From: Pseudanabaena sp. Chao 1811
Lineage (GTDB): Bacteria; Cyanobacteriota; Cyanobacteriia; Pseudanabaenales; Pseudanabaenaceae
NCBI RefSeq assembly: GCF_027942295.1
Contig: NZ_CP101416.1
Span: 558,001-622,000, forward strand
DNA length: 64,000 nt
Direction: 5' to 3'
Positions 17,785-26,672 of this stretch are shown here, one piece after another. Under the pieces are notes generated by a model. It made no database searches. It had not been told where the DNA came from and saw only the letters and a list, made by a program, of their open reading frames with translations. The position numbers and the translations under genes were made by a program. Each line of letters opens with the position of its first letter. Within the stretch, counting starts at the first letter, position 1.

Positions 17785-18063
17785 ATGAATGATCCTCTAT
17801 CAGAATTATTTACGGTAATTGTCGATCGCCGTGAGCATCCCCAAGAAAGCTCCTATACTTGCAAACTATTTGCGGGAGGAGATAACAAGATTTTGAAAAA
17901 AATTGGTGAAGAATCAGCAGAAGTGGTGATGGCTTGTAAGGATGATGATCCTGATGCGATCGCTGGTGAAGTTGCTGATTTGTTTTACCACACCCTTGTG
18001 GCACTAGCTCACCATCGCGTCGATCTGCAATTGGTGTATGACAAGTTGGCTCAACGTCGTTAA
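17785..18063 (+). CDS. hisE: Phosphoribosyl-ATP pyrophosphatase
   Basis: 92 aa from the ATG at 17785 (MNDPLSELFTVIVDRREH); an upstream TTG is less likely. The MazG-like helical core is KKIGEESAEVVMACKDDDPDAIAGEVADLFYH (split here as KKIGEESAEVVMACK at ~42-56 and EVADLFYH at ~67-74), carrying the acidic metal ligands. It performs step 2 of histidine synthesis. It is a stand-alone HisE without the HisI cyclohydrolase domain that is often fused to it in cyanobacteria. Confidence 0.92.
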   Translation: MNDPLSELFTVIVDRREHPQESSYTCKLFAGGDNKILKKIGEESAEVVMACKDDDPDAIAGEVADLFYHTLVALAHHRVDLQLVYDKLAQRR

Positions 18064-18067
18064 ATTT

Positions 18068-18100
18068 GAGTAAAAAAACTACTAAGTAGTTTTTTTACTC
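18068..18100 (+). terminator. Terminator after hisE
   Basis: GAGTAAAAAAACTACT and AGTAGTTTTTTTACTC arms form a perfect hairpin with almost no loop, with a built-in T run on either strand. Confidence 0.8.
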
Positions 18101-18162
18101 AAGCGCTCGAAATACTTCTTAATGCAGTAAGATTACTCATGAGTTACAAAGGGTAGATTGCT

Positions 18163-20094
18163 GTGGCATCGAATAGTGTAGAGCGTTCTGGTTCTCTGAC
18201 TGGCAGTATTTTAAAAGGCACTCTCAAAGCTGTTGGTGGCACATTGCTAGGCATTATCATGATTGGTGGTGCAGCAGTGGCAGGTGGACTTGTGGGCTTA
18301 GCCCTCAGCTTTCGTGATCTGCCTGATGTCAGAGTCCTCAAGGGATATGTCCCCGTTGAAACTACCTATATTTATGACATTAATGGTGAGCTAATTGCCC
18401 GTTTGCATGGGGATGTTAACCGTGAAGTAGTTACTCTTGATCGCATTTCACCACATCTCAAGCGATCGGTTCTTGCCATGGAAGATGCCTACTTCTACAC
18501 CCACAAAGGCATTGATCCCAGTGGTATTGGTCGCGCCATTGTAGCTAACTTTAGTGCAGGTGGAACCGTTGAGGGTGGTTCGACACTGACCCAACAGCTA
18601 GTCAAGAATTTATTTTTATCGAATGAGCGTAGCCTGAACCGCAAAGTTGCCGAGGCTGTCTTAGCCATGCGGGTAGAGCAGGTTTTCACTAAGGAGCAAA
18701 TCCTTGAGATGTACCTTAACCAAGTATTTTGGGGAAAAAATACTAATGGGGCAGAAACAGCATCTCAGAACTATTTTGGTAAATCGGCGGCTGATCTGAC
18801 CCTTGGTGAAGCCGCGATGCTGGCAGGGACAATTCAAGCGCCTTCAGTATTCAATCCTGTCGATAATTTTGCGGAAGCGAAAAAACGCCAAGGTTTAGTA
18901 CTAGATCGCCTTGCAGAACTTAACTGGGCAACGCCTGCGGAAATTAAAGCAGCAAAAGCTCAAAAGATTGTGATCCGTAAGCAAGGGATTTCCTACGAAG
19001 CAAGCCGTGTACCCTATGTGTCGCAGGCTGTAACTGCTGAGTTAGAAGAAAAATTTGGTAAGGATGTTGTTTTACAAGGTGGTTTGCGTGTCCAGACAAC
19101 CATTGACTTAAAGCTCCAGCGCATTGCCGAAGAGGTCGCTGCCGAAGGACATACTGATTTAGTTAATCGCGGAGCCTATGCCGATCAATTAGCCTTAGTT
19201 GCAGTTGATCCTCGCACAGGTTTTGTAAAGGCTTTAGTGGGAGGCGTGGGCGACTTTGACAAAAATCAATATAACCGTGCAGTCTTAGCAAGAAGACAGT
19301 TGGGTTCATCCTTTAAACCCTTTGTCTACTATGCCGCCTTTGCTACGGGTAACTACACCCCAGACTCAGTAATTGATGATAGCCCGATGTCAATCCCTGA
19401 TGGTGATGAACCCTATGTACCTCGCAACTACGACAACAAGTTCTCAGGAGCAATCAGTATTAGGCAAGCGATCGCAGTTTCTCGAAATATTCCTGCACTA
19501 AAGTTAGGCTTAGAAATTGGCAACGAAAATGTAATTGCAATTTGCCGCAAACTGGGTATCAACAGTCCCATGAAACCTGTAGTTTCTTTGCCCCTCGGTG
19601 CAGCCGATGTCACACCAATGGAAGTAGCAGGAGCCTATGCAGTATTTGCTAGTGGTGGCTATAAATCTAAAACGACATTAATTGCCCGTGTCACCGATCG
19701 CAACGGGAATCTAGTTCTGGATAACACTCCTAAGCCTGAGTTAATTCTCGATCCGATCGCCGTTTCTTATTTAACCGATGCTTTGCGTGGTGTTGTGACC
19801 AATGGTACAGCAACTGAGGCGCAATTGAGTGAAGGTCGCCCCGTTGCAGGTAAAACAGGGACAACTTCAGATTTCCGTGATGCTTGGTTTGTGGGCTATG
19901 TACCACAGCTGGCCGTTGCCATTTGGATCGGCAATGATGACTATTCACCGATGGCAAATGGTGTAACGGGTGGTGTCTATGTCACACCAATTTGGCGCAA
20001 ATTTATGGAAAAAGCTTTAGCGGGTCAGCCCATTGAGCAATTCCCCGTACCCGCCGAGATTCAAGAAAAAGAAGGCGGCAAAAAGAAAAATTAA
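18163..20094 (+). CDS. Class A penicillin-binding protein (transglycosylase/transpeptidase)
   Basis: 643 aa from a GTG start. One N-terminal membrane anchor (LGIIMIGGAAVAGGLVGLAL). The GT51 glycosyltransferase domain runs about 75-250, with catalytic EDAYFYTHKGID and GGSTLTQQLVKNLFL. The transpeptidase domain has the three expected motifs: SSFK (in RRQLGSSFKPFVYY), SRN (AVSRNIPALKL) and KTGTTSD. It polymerises and cross-links peptidoglycan on the outer face of the inner membrane. It is PBP1A/1B-like, but the exact cyanobacterial paralogue is not assigned. Confidence 0.95.
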   Translation: MASNSVERSGSLTGSILKGTLKAVGGTLLGIIMIGGAAVAGGLVGLALSFRDLPDVRVLKGYVPVETTYIYDINGELIARLHGDVNREVVTLDRISPHLKRSVLAMEDAYFYTHKGIDPSGIGRAIVANFSAGGTVEGGSTLTQQLVKNLFLSNERSLNRKVAEAVLAMRVEQVFTKEQILEMYLNQVFWGKNTNGAETASQNYFGKSAADLTLGEAAMLAGTIQAPSVFNPVDNFAEAKKRQGLVLDRLAELNWATPAEIKAAKAQKIVIRKQGISYEASRVPYVSQAVTAELEEKFGKDVVLQGGLRVQTTIDLKLQRIAEEVAAEGHTDLVNRGAYADQLALVAVDPRTGFVKALVGGVGDFDKNQYNRAVLARRQLGSSFKPFVYYAAFATGNYTPDSVIDDSPMSIPDGDEPYVPRNYDNKFSGAISIRQAIAVSRNIPALKLGLEIGNENVIAICRKLGINSPMKPVVSLPLGAADVTPMEVAGAYAVFASGGYKSKTTLIARVTDRNGNLVLDNTPKPELILDPIAVSYLTDALRGVVTNGTATEAQLSEGRPVAGKTGTTSDFRDAWFVGYVPQLAVAIWIGNDDYSPMANGVTGGVYVTPIWRKFMEKALAGQPIEQFPVPAEIQEKEGGKKKN

Positions 20095-20103
20095 ATTAAC
20101 TCA

Positions 20104-20128
20104 AATAAGGGCGCTATGCGCCCTTATT
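20104..20128 (+). terminator. Terminator after the PBP gene
   Basis: Perfect 11-bp arms AATAAGGGCGC and GCGCCCTTATT around TAT, just after the stop codon. Confidence 0.75.
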
Positions 20129-20141
20129 AACTTTAAATATT

Positions 20142-20345
20142 ATGTCTGTAAAAATATTTACGCAGTTTCTATTTATTGCCAAGCTACTGACCTACTCGCT
20201 AATCATTTCGGCTGTAATTAAATATATTGTCCCTAATTGGTCATTATTAAATGGTCTCACCAATGACACAATGAGTGTGATCGCCTTTGCCGCAATTACA
20301 ATACCTGTAGGTCTATTTGCTTTCGTTTTATGGCTAAGGCGTTAA
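20142..20345 (+). CDS. Small membrane protein, cyanobacterial hypothetical
   Basis: 67 aa with two predicted transmembrane helices (FIAKLLTYSLIISAVIKYIV and VIAFAAITIPVGLFAFVLWL), separated by a short polar loop NWSLLNGLTNDTMS; the C-terminus is WLRR. Family not identified. It has an ATG start and lies between the PBP terminator and a convergent gene 28 bp away. Codon use looks normal for the window, so I regard it as real. Confidence 0.65.
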   Translation: MSVKIFTQFLFIAKLLTYSLIISAVIKYIVPNWSLLNGLTNDTMSVIAFAAITIPVGLFAFVLWLRR

Positions 20346-20373
20346 AAACTGAATCAAATTACAATACTAAGTA

Positions 20374-20844
20374 TCAATTTGGTACGTTTTGGGTAAAGTT
20401 TGCAAAGCTTTTTGTCATTACAAAACAATTACGACCATCGTCAGAAGTCTCATATCGAATATTGTCAGCGATCGTTTTGGCGATGATCAAACCTCTACCA
20501 CCTGTAGGAATATCATCAACATTTTCAAAATCCTTATTTTTCTGAGCTTCTTTGGAGAGCCTGTCAATTTCAGCTAGTAGGTCAAATGGTTCTCCATAGT
20601 CCCAAATTTTCAATTCTAAAAATTTTTCGGTTGCATTGATTTCTAACTCAATATCAACTGGAGTTTCCTCAGACAAACCCTCATGAGCATAGGAAACTAC
20701 ATTCGTAAATACCTCAACTAAAACTAGATTGCACTGCATCCAAACAGGTTTAGGCAATAATTGTTGGAATTGAAGAAACCACCCTTGCAAGTTTGAAAGG
20801 GCATAAATATCACTGTTAACTCGGATATGGTAATGCTGTAACAC
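20374..20844 (-). CDS. Anti-sigma/serine kinase-like ATPase (RsbW-type HATPase)
   Basis: 156 aa GHKL ATPase domain without other modules. N box: LVLVEVFTNVVSYAHEGL (~40-57). G1 box: IWDYGEPFD (~80). G2 box: TGGRGLIIAKTIADNI (~113-128). Such proteins bind ATP and phosphorylate STAS anti-anti-sigma partners, releasing or capturing a sigma factor. No partner phosphatase or STAS gene adjoins it, so its target is unknown. Confidence 0.88.
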   Translation of the reverse strand: MLQHYHIRVNSDIYALSNLQGWFLQFQQLLPKPVWMQCNLVLVEVFTNVVSYAHEGLSEETPVDIELEINATEKFLELKIWDYGEPFDLLAEIDRLSKEAQKNKDFENVDDIPTGGRGLIIAKTIADNIRYETSDDGRNCFVMTKSFANFTQNVPN

Positions 20845-20981
20845 TGATGATTTTATCTGGCGTTTTGAGCTTGAATTCTAGGCTTGTTTTTAATTTATCT
20901 AGCCAAATTAAAAACTATAAAATCTTATCTAGGCTGAACTTTAATTTTTACATTAGCATGGGGCAACGTAAAAACTAAAGA

Positions 20982-22325
20982 TTACTGACGGTTATACCAA
21001 CGCATTAATACCCCTGCAAGTTTATCTGAATCATGACAGACTGTTCCATTAGCCTTTTCCCGCATAATATTAGCAATTAAAACAGGACAGCCCATTTTGG
21101 CGAGATTTTCACGATCTAGGGGTGTCAAATGAGACCCAAAAGATGCATAATGCTGTAGAGATCGCTCAGAAGGCGGGTGCTTTTGAACTAAAACTACATC
21201 AAATAATCGCACCCCTGCTAACTCGTCTAAAACTCGCACGTAATCAGACACAGCATAGCCATCGGTTTCACCTACTTGACTCATGATATTACAAAGATAG
21301 ATCGATGGCACATTGCGATTGATCAATGCTTGGAGAATCTCAGGTACAAGCAGGTTAGGAATAATACTGGTATATAAGCTACCAGGACCAATCACAATCA
21401 AATCAGCTTGGTTGATATCCTCAATGGCTTGAGGTAGTCCCTGCGGATTACTAGGTTTGCAACCAATACGTTTAATCTTACCCTTAGCTTCAGGAATATT
21501 GGACTCCCCTTCAACATATCGTCCATCTTCAAGTTCTGCCCAAAGCACCATATGGTCGAGGGTTGCTGGTAATACGCGCCCCCGCACAGCTAGTACCTGT
21601 GAACTAGCGGCGATCGCCTTTTCGAGATCACCTGTGACTTCACTCATCGCAGTCAGGAACAAATTACCAAAGCTATGTCCTGTTAGACCTTCACCCGTTT
21701 CAAAGCGATATTGAAATAGTTCGGTAACTAATTTTTCTTCATCGGCTAGAGCCGCAAGGCAGTTGCGAATATCCCCTGGGGGTAAAACGCCATGCTCACG
21801 CCGTAAGCGCCCAGAGGAACCACCGTCATCGGCAACTGTGACGATCGCCGTAATATTGGCGCTATATTGCTTGAGTCCACGCAACAAATTTGACATGCCT
21901 GTGCCACCACCAACGGTGACAATTTTGGGTCCGCGATTGAGTTTGCGGTGAGAAACTAGTAACTCTAATAACTCCTTATCTTGATCGGGCATCAAAACTT
22001 GGGTAATCGAACCAAGGGCGCGTTTTTGTCCTAGCCAGAGAAGACCAAGCCCAATGACTAGGGCAAGTGGACCACTGAAATTGCGGGGTAAGATCGCCAC
22101 TAAGATGTCGATCGTATTACCGATGAGACGCGATAGAAATAAAATCGGGGTCAGTCTTGCCGAAATCGCAATACCCAACACGATTAAGATAATGCCGATA
22201 ATGCTGACTAGCAACCATCTTTTGACTAAGAGTCCTGGTAAAAACCACTGAAATCCCCGCAGCCACTTTCTCTGTTTAGTTGCTGGGCGATATCGGCTGG
22301 CTGGTGGCTTTTTTACGGACTTCAT
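20982..22325 (-). CDS. YvcK/CofD-like gluconeogenesis factor
   Basis: 447 aa. Two N-terminal hydrophobic segments ([19 protein letters not shown] and [15 protein letters not shown]) precede the CofD-like domain that begins [19 protein letters not shown] (~135). Further signatures are [23 protein letters not shown] and [19 protein letters not shown]. The family (YvcK/GlmR) supports cell-wall precursor supply and carbon balance in Bacillus and Mycobacterium; a membrane-anchored form is usual in cyanobacteria. A 52-bp gap separates it from the upstream yjbQ-like gene, likely one operon. Confidence 0.9.
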   Translation of the reverse strand: MKSVKKPPASRYRPATKQRKWLRGFQWFLPGLLVKRWLLVSIIGIILIVLGIAISARLTPILFLSRLIGNTIDILVAILPRNFSGPLALVIGLGLLWLGQKRALGSITQVLMPDQDKELLELLVSHRKLNRGPKIVTVGGGTGMSNLLRGLKQYSANITAIVTVADDGGSSGRLRREHGVLPPGDIRNCLAALADEEKLVTELFQYRFETGEGLTGHSFGNLFLTAMSEVTGDLEKAIAASSQVLAVRGRVLPATLDHMVLWAELEDGRYVEGESNIPEAKGKIKRIGCKPSNPQGLPQAIEDINQADLIVIGPGSLYTSIIPNLLVPEILQALINRNVPSIYLCNIMSQVGETDGYAVSDYVRVLDELAGVRLFDVVLVQKHPPSERSLQHYASFGSHLTPLDRENLAKMGCPVLIANIMREKANGTVCHDSDKLAGVLMRWYNRQ

Positions 22326-22377
22326 CTAGGCTCCTGTTTTAATATCCTGATTTAGCACCCTGTTTTCACACCTTGTT

Positions 22378-22821
22378 TTAACATCCTGTAATATGTACCA
22401 AAACTTCGCGAGTGTGTCCCAAATTGCGATGTTCCCAAACAAAGATTCCTTGCCAAGTACCGAGGGCAAGTTTACCATTAGCGATCGGAATTGTTTCCGA
22501 TGTTTTAGTAAGGACGCTGCGAATATGGGATGGCATATCATCTAACCCTTCGGAAATATGACGATATTGACTGGCATCTTCGGGAATGAGTTTGCTAAAA
22601 AATGTTTCTAAATCTGCCAATACATCGGGGTCAGCATTTTCTTGAATAATCAAACTTGCCGATGTATGTCTCAAAAAGACATTACATAGCCCCATTTTTA
22701 TACCCGATTGAGCGAGAATGGCTTCTACTTGACGGGTGATATTGTGCAGTTTTTTACCATTGGTGCGCAGGGCAATTGTTTGCTGCACCATATGTAATGT
22801 TTGCGGTTGATTGGCGATCAT
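22378..22821 (-). CDS. YjbQ/UPF0047 family protein
   Basis: 147 aa. The UPF0047 signature is clear: NVFLRHTSASLIIQENADPDV (about 63-83), HRNLGHTREVLVHITG at the C-terminus, and a conserved SHIRSVLT. The family has been described as secondary thiamine-phosphate synthase; the physiological role remains unclear. It sits between rsmE and the yvcK-like gene on the same strand. Confidence 0.92.
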   Translation of the reverse strand: MIANQPQTLHMVQQTIALRTNGKKLHNITRQVEAILAQSGIKMGLCNVFLRHTSASLIIQENADPDVLADLETFFSKLIPEDASQYRHISEGLDDMPSHIRSVLTKTSETIPIANGKLALGTWQGIFVWEHRNLGHTREVLVHITGC

Positions 22822-22875
22822 AAATTGTCTCTATATTCCAAGGATGAAATAAGATTTTCCCTGTTGCTAAGAACC

Positions 22876-23679
22876 TTATTTAGTATCTAAAAATGCACTA
22901 ACTATGGACAATGCTACCACTGGGGCTGTAATTGCCGACAACACCCGATCGCCTAGAGATACAGGTATAAATCCCGATGCGATCGCCATTTCTTCTTCTC
23001 TAGCAGTCCATCCTCCCTCGCAACCTGTAGCAACCATAATTTGAGCAAGATGCTCTCCCGCAGGTAAAGCATCATAGCCACTTTGCAAGCTAGTCAGCAA
23101 ATGGGTAGCCTCAGGATGGATAACACAAATATATTTTAGAATTTGCTTAGATTCTGGGGTGCGATCGCCTAGCCATGCCTTGAAGGATTGCGGCGCATTA
23201 ATTTCAGGGACATAGGTACGCAGGGAAAGCTCGGCGGCTTCTTCGGCGATGCGTTGCCAGCGATCGCGTTTTTGATTGCCGATTTCTGTGCCTGATTTGA
23301 TAATTGTGCGATCGCTAAATAATGGCACTATTTGACGCACGCCTAATTCCGTAGATTGGCGAATTACCGATTCGATATTGCTACCTTTGGGCATCGCCAC
23401 ACCAAGGGTGATCTGGGTATCTAACTCGGAGTTATTTTCTAATTTGTCGATAATTTGGGCATGATCCGCCTCACTAGATAACTTTGCTAGCCACCAGCCG
23501 CCTTGACGATCAAGGGCAATAAATTCTGCGCCGCTTTCTAAACGCAACACATTACATAAATAATGTCTTTGCTCCGAGGTTAGGGCGATCGCACTATTAA
23601 CTTCTAAAGTTTGCTCAACTTGGTGTGGCTGTAATGTCACCCGTTGCAGTCTGCGTTTTTGAGGTTGAGGAAGTAACAC
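22876..23679 (-). CDS. rsmE: 16S rRNA (uracil1498-N3)-methyltransferase
   Basis: 267 aa from a GTG start. The N-terminal PUA-like part (QRHYLCNVLRLESGAEFIALD) is followed by the SPOUT domain: LGVAMPKGSNIESVIRQSTELGVRQIVPLFSDRTI and, at the C-terminal knot, ATGCEGGWTAREEEMAIASGF then LGDRVLSAITAPVVAL. It methylates U1498 of 16S rRNA. It lies upstream of yjbQ, on the same strand. Confidence 0.93.
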   Translation of the reverse strand: MLLPQPQKRRLQRVTLQPHQVEQTLEVNSAIALTSEQRHYLCNVLRLESGAEFIALDRQGGWWLAKLSSEADHAQIIDKLENNSELDTQITLGVAMPKGSNIESVIRQSTELGVRQIVPLFSDRTIIKSGTEIGNQKRDRWQRIAEEAAELSLRTYVPEINAPQSFKAWLGDRTPESKQILKYICVIHPEATHLLTSLQSGYDALPAGEHLAQIMVATGCEGGWTAREEEMAIASGFIPVSLGDRVLSAITAPVVALSIVSAFLDTK

Positions 23680-23694
23680 AATATTTTCATTAAT

Positions 23695-23729
23695 AACTAT
23701 GAATCTACGCTTCGCGCCGATTCATAGTT
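23695..23729 (-). terminator. Hairpin between corA and rsmE
   Basis: 11-bp arms AACTATGAATC and GATTCATAGTT around CTTCGCG-containing loop. It overlaps the corA stop codon and lies upstream of rsmE, so it probably ends corA transcripts. Confidence 0.6.
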
Positions 23730-24894
23730 ATTTTGGACTAAATAGCCAGCCTTTTTTCCAAAAGTAAAATAACAAACCACCAGAAATAGAAAGCATCAAT
23801 AACCAACAGAGCGGATAACCTAAGGGCATTTTTAACTCAGGCATATTCCCCGCTACACTCGTATCAAAATTCATGCCATAGACACCAGCAACGAAGGTAA
23901 GGGGAATAAACACCGTAGAAATCACCGTTAAAAAGCGCATGATTTCATTGGTGCTGTTGCTTAATGACGAGAGATAAATATCCATTAAGTTGGCAGCAAG
24001 TTCGCGATAGGTTTCCACCATATCGATGACCTGTACGGTGTGGTCATAGCAATCTCGGAGAAAGACTCTAACTTCGCGGTCAATTAACGGACTTTCCTCA
24101 CGAATCAAAGAATTAATCGCATCTCGCTGTGGCCAAATGGCACGCCGCAGTAATAATAATTCGCGTTTGATCTTATGAATTTTATCTAGGGTCTGACGGG
24201 TGGGTTTTTCTACTACTTCATCTTGGAGATCTTCGAGACGCTCGCCGTAGTCCTCTAACACAGGGAAAAATCCATCGACGATCGCATCGATCAGGGCATA
24301 GGTTAGATAATCAGCCTTTTGCGATCGGATCACGCCACGATTGCGGTGAATCCTTTGACGAATTGGCTCAAATACATCATTTTCAGGCTCTTCTTGCACT
24401 GTCAGCACATAGTTCTTACCTAAAATCAAACTTACCTGCTCATCATAAAAACCCCGACCATCTTCACGACTCGTCACCATATGTAAGATGATTAGTTCTT
24501 GATCCTCAAAGCTCTCAACCTTCGGTCTTTGGGGAATATTGACGATATCTTCAAGTACTAGCTCATGGAGGCTAAACACTTTGCCAAGGCGTTTTAAGAC
24601 ATCTTCAGAACCTAGCCCCTGCACATCTACCCATGAGACCGATTGACTATCGAGGTAGGGGAAACATTCTTCAGGAGTTGCTAGTTGCACGCCGATCGCT
24701 TCTTCAGCATGGTAATCAATCAAGAAAATATTGGGGATACTGGCATCTTCATCAATGATTAACGTCCCCGGTGGACTCCCCGGTTCGGGTTCATTAAAAT
24801 CGTAAAATTCTAATTCTTCTTCATTTTCTGAATCATTTTCGATAGAACTAGGCTTAAATCTGGCAGGGTTGTGCAGCATGGAGAAGCAAGTCAT
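23728..24894 (-). CDS. corA: CorA-type magnesium/cobalt transporter
   Basis: About 388 aa; starts at 24903 (GTG), 24894 (ATG) or 24879 (ATG) are possible. A large acidic N-terminal cytoplasmic domain (EDIVNIPQRPKVESFEDQELIILHMV) is followed by long helices (YAERL-like YGERLEDLQDEVVEKP), then two C-terminal transmembrane helices with the selectivity motif YGMNFD between FLTVISTVFIPLTFVAGV and PLCWLLMLSISGGLLFYF. It forms a pentameric divalent-cation channel in the inner membrane. Confidence 0.93.
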   Translation of the reverse strand: MTCFSMLHNPARFKPSSIENDSENEEELEFYDFNEPEPGSPPGTLIIDEDASIPNIFLIDYHAEEAIGVQLATPEECFPYLDSQSVSWVDVQGLGSEDVLKRLGKVFSLHELVLEDIVNIPQRPKVESFEDQELIILHMVTSREDGRGFYDEQVSLILGKNYVLTVQEEPENDVFEPIRQRIHRNRGVIRSQKADYLTYALIDAIVDGFFPVLEDYGERLEDLQDEVVEKPTRQTLDKIHKIKRELLLLRRAIWPQRDAINSLIREESPLIDREVRVFLRDCYDHTVQVIDMVETYRELAANLMDIYLSSLSNSTNEIMRFLTVISTVFIPLTFVAGVYGMNFDTSVAGNMPELKMPLGYPLCWLLMLSISGGLLFYFWKKGWLFSPK

Positions 24895-25045
24895 GAAATA
24901 CACTTGTCAGTGTGCCACATTGTTACGGCTAGTTCGTCAGGGAAATTGCTTCTATCAAGATCAAAATTTTAGGGTTAGGGTGCGCGGTGCTCCTGACCGC
25001 AAGATCAACGACCCAAGGTAAATATCAAGGTATTTTTGTATTTTT

Positions 25046-26638
25046 ATGAAATTGATCAAATCCTCGACATCTCGAAAAAATTTACATCAACCAAAATTCG
25101 GATTGCTTGCTTCTGGGGCTTGTCTGAGCTTAGCAACAATATTTTCAAATAATGCGATCGCGGGACCTTTACCCGACAGAATTTTGTGGGGCAATCCGAC
25201 CTGTGATGTGAGTGCGGCGGAAATTTTGCGTAAACATGAATTACGAAAAGCGGCTCTGATCAATACTAAGGATCAAAAATCGCAGACCCAATATCGGGAA
25301 ATCATCCAAAAACATAAAGTGGCTTTACAAGCCTGTCGCGATCGCACTGCGCCCCAAACCCAAGCCACTTGGATCAGGCTCTATCCTAATGATGTCAAGG
25401 CAGGTGTGCTAGAGGATGTCTTTGATCGGATGGCAAATCGGGGCTATAACCAAGTTTTTGTTGAAGTTTTTTATGATGGGCGCGTACTCCTACCCGTTGC
25501 TGATAATCCGACACCTTGGAAATCAGTCATGGAGGAAGCAGTCAAGGCGGGAGAAGTACCTGCGGACTATGATCTGTGGAAACAGGCGATCGCGATCGGT
25601 AAAGAACGGGGCATCAAGGTTTATGGTTGGTCTTTTGCAATGAATTTTGGCTATGGCTATAGCGAAGTCAAGGGGCGCTCAAATACATTTGCCATCAATG
25701 GCAATGGGGAAAATAGTATTGCAAACACAAACTTTGATCGCAAGCAGGTAGCTAATGGCAAAGCCTTTTATGAAGATGCCTATGAAGCCGATCACCTATT
25801 TGTCGATCCCTATAGTCGGACTGCCAAGGATGATTTAATCGCAGCAGTTAAAGCTCTAATGCAACGCCAGCCTGATGGCATGGTATTTGATTACGTGCGC
25901 TATCCGACTAATATCACGGGAGAATTAATCGATAACGTCAAGCAACTGTGGATTTACGGCAAATCATCACGAACAGCATTACTCAATAGTATTGACAATC
26001 GCAATGTGCGAGAGTTGATGGCGCTTTATCTCCAAAATGGTAATCTCACGGCAAATGATGTTGTTGAAACCGAGAAGCAACTCGCTAATACCGCTAAAGT
26101 AAAACCCACAAATATTAAAAATCCTAGGGAAACGGCAGCGATCGCTGAAGGTTTACTGTGGAATATTGCCACAAATCATGCCTATCAAGGGGTCATCAAT
26201 TTTGTCACCACAATTTCGGCTCCCCTCAAGCAAAATAATCTTCCCATTGGTACGGTGTTCTTCCCCAATGGTAATCTCACGGAGTCAGGCAGATATGAGG
26301 CAAGAATGCAGCCTTGGGATCGGTTCCCGAAATATATGGAACGCCACCCCATGACCTATGCCCTTTGTAATGATGGGAGTTGTGTCGCGGAGCAGGTTTC
26401 CGACGTAGTGCGCCAATCATCACCTGAAACCTTAGTCTGTCCAGTTTTGGCAGGAACTTGGGGGCAGGGTTTTGATGGGCATCCTAGCTTCGAGAAGCAA
26501 ATGCAAGCGATTATGGCGCGAGAACCCCAGATTAAATGTTTTAGTCATTTTGTCTATTCATGGATGGAACCCGAAAGCGATCGCCTCCGCAAAGCAGGCA
26601 AAGCAACAGGTCTAGAAGCAGCAACTATCCCAAATTAA
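25046..26638 (+). CDS. Secreted family-10-glycosylhydrolase-like protein (GHL10/DUF187)
   Basis: 530 aa. Signal peptide: basic start, hydrophobic core LLASGACLSLATIFS, cleavage near NNAIA|G at about residue 39. The TIM-barrel-like GHL10 domain follows: ATWIRLYPNDVKAGVLEDVFDRM, GYNQVFVEVFYDGRVLLP, YGWSFAMNFGYGYSEVKG, DPYSRTAKDDLIAAVKALM and QPDGMVFDYVRYPTN are the usual strand ends. Substrate unknown; presumably an envelope glycan. The N-terminal insert with coiled helices (AEILRKHELRKAALINTKD) is extra to the family core. Confidence 0.82.
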   Translation: MKLIKSSTSRKNLHQPKFGLLASGACLSLATIFSNNAIAGPLPDRILWGNPTCDVSAAEILRKHELRKAALINTKDQKSQTQYREIIQKHKVALQACRDRTAPQTQATWIRLYPNDVKAGVLEDVFDRMANRGYNQVFVEVFYDGRVLLPVADNPTPWKSVMEEAVKAGEVPADYDLWKQAIAIGKERGIKVYGWSFAMNFGYGYSEVKGRSNTFAINGNGENSIANTNFDRKQVANGKAFYEDAYEADHLFVDPYSRTAKDDLIAAVKALMQRQPDGMVFDYVRYPTNITGELIDNVKQLWIYGKSSRTALLNSIDNRNVRELMALYLQNGNLTANDVVETEKQLANTAKVKPTNIKNPRETAAIAEGLLWNIATNHAYQGVINFVTTISAPLKQNNLPIGTVFFPNGNLTESGRYEARMQPWDRFPKYMERHPMTYALCNDGSCVAEQVSDVVRQSSPETLVCPVLAGTWGQGFDGHPSFEKQMQAIMAREPQIKCFSHFVYSWMEPESDRLRKAGKATGLEAATIPN

Positions 26639-26640
26639 AA

Positions 26641-26671
26641 TCAGAGAACCGCACATTGTGCGGCTCTCTGA
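26641..26671. terminator. Bidirectional terminator between convergent genes
   Basis: Arms TCAGAGAACCGCACA and TGCGGCTCTCTGA-type complement with a short TTG loop, placed exactly between two convergent genes (stops at 26638 and 26673). Confidence 0.8.
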
Positions 26672-26672
26672 T

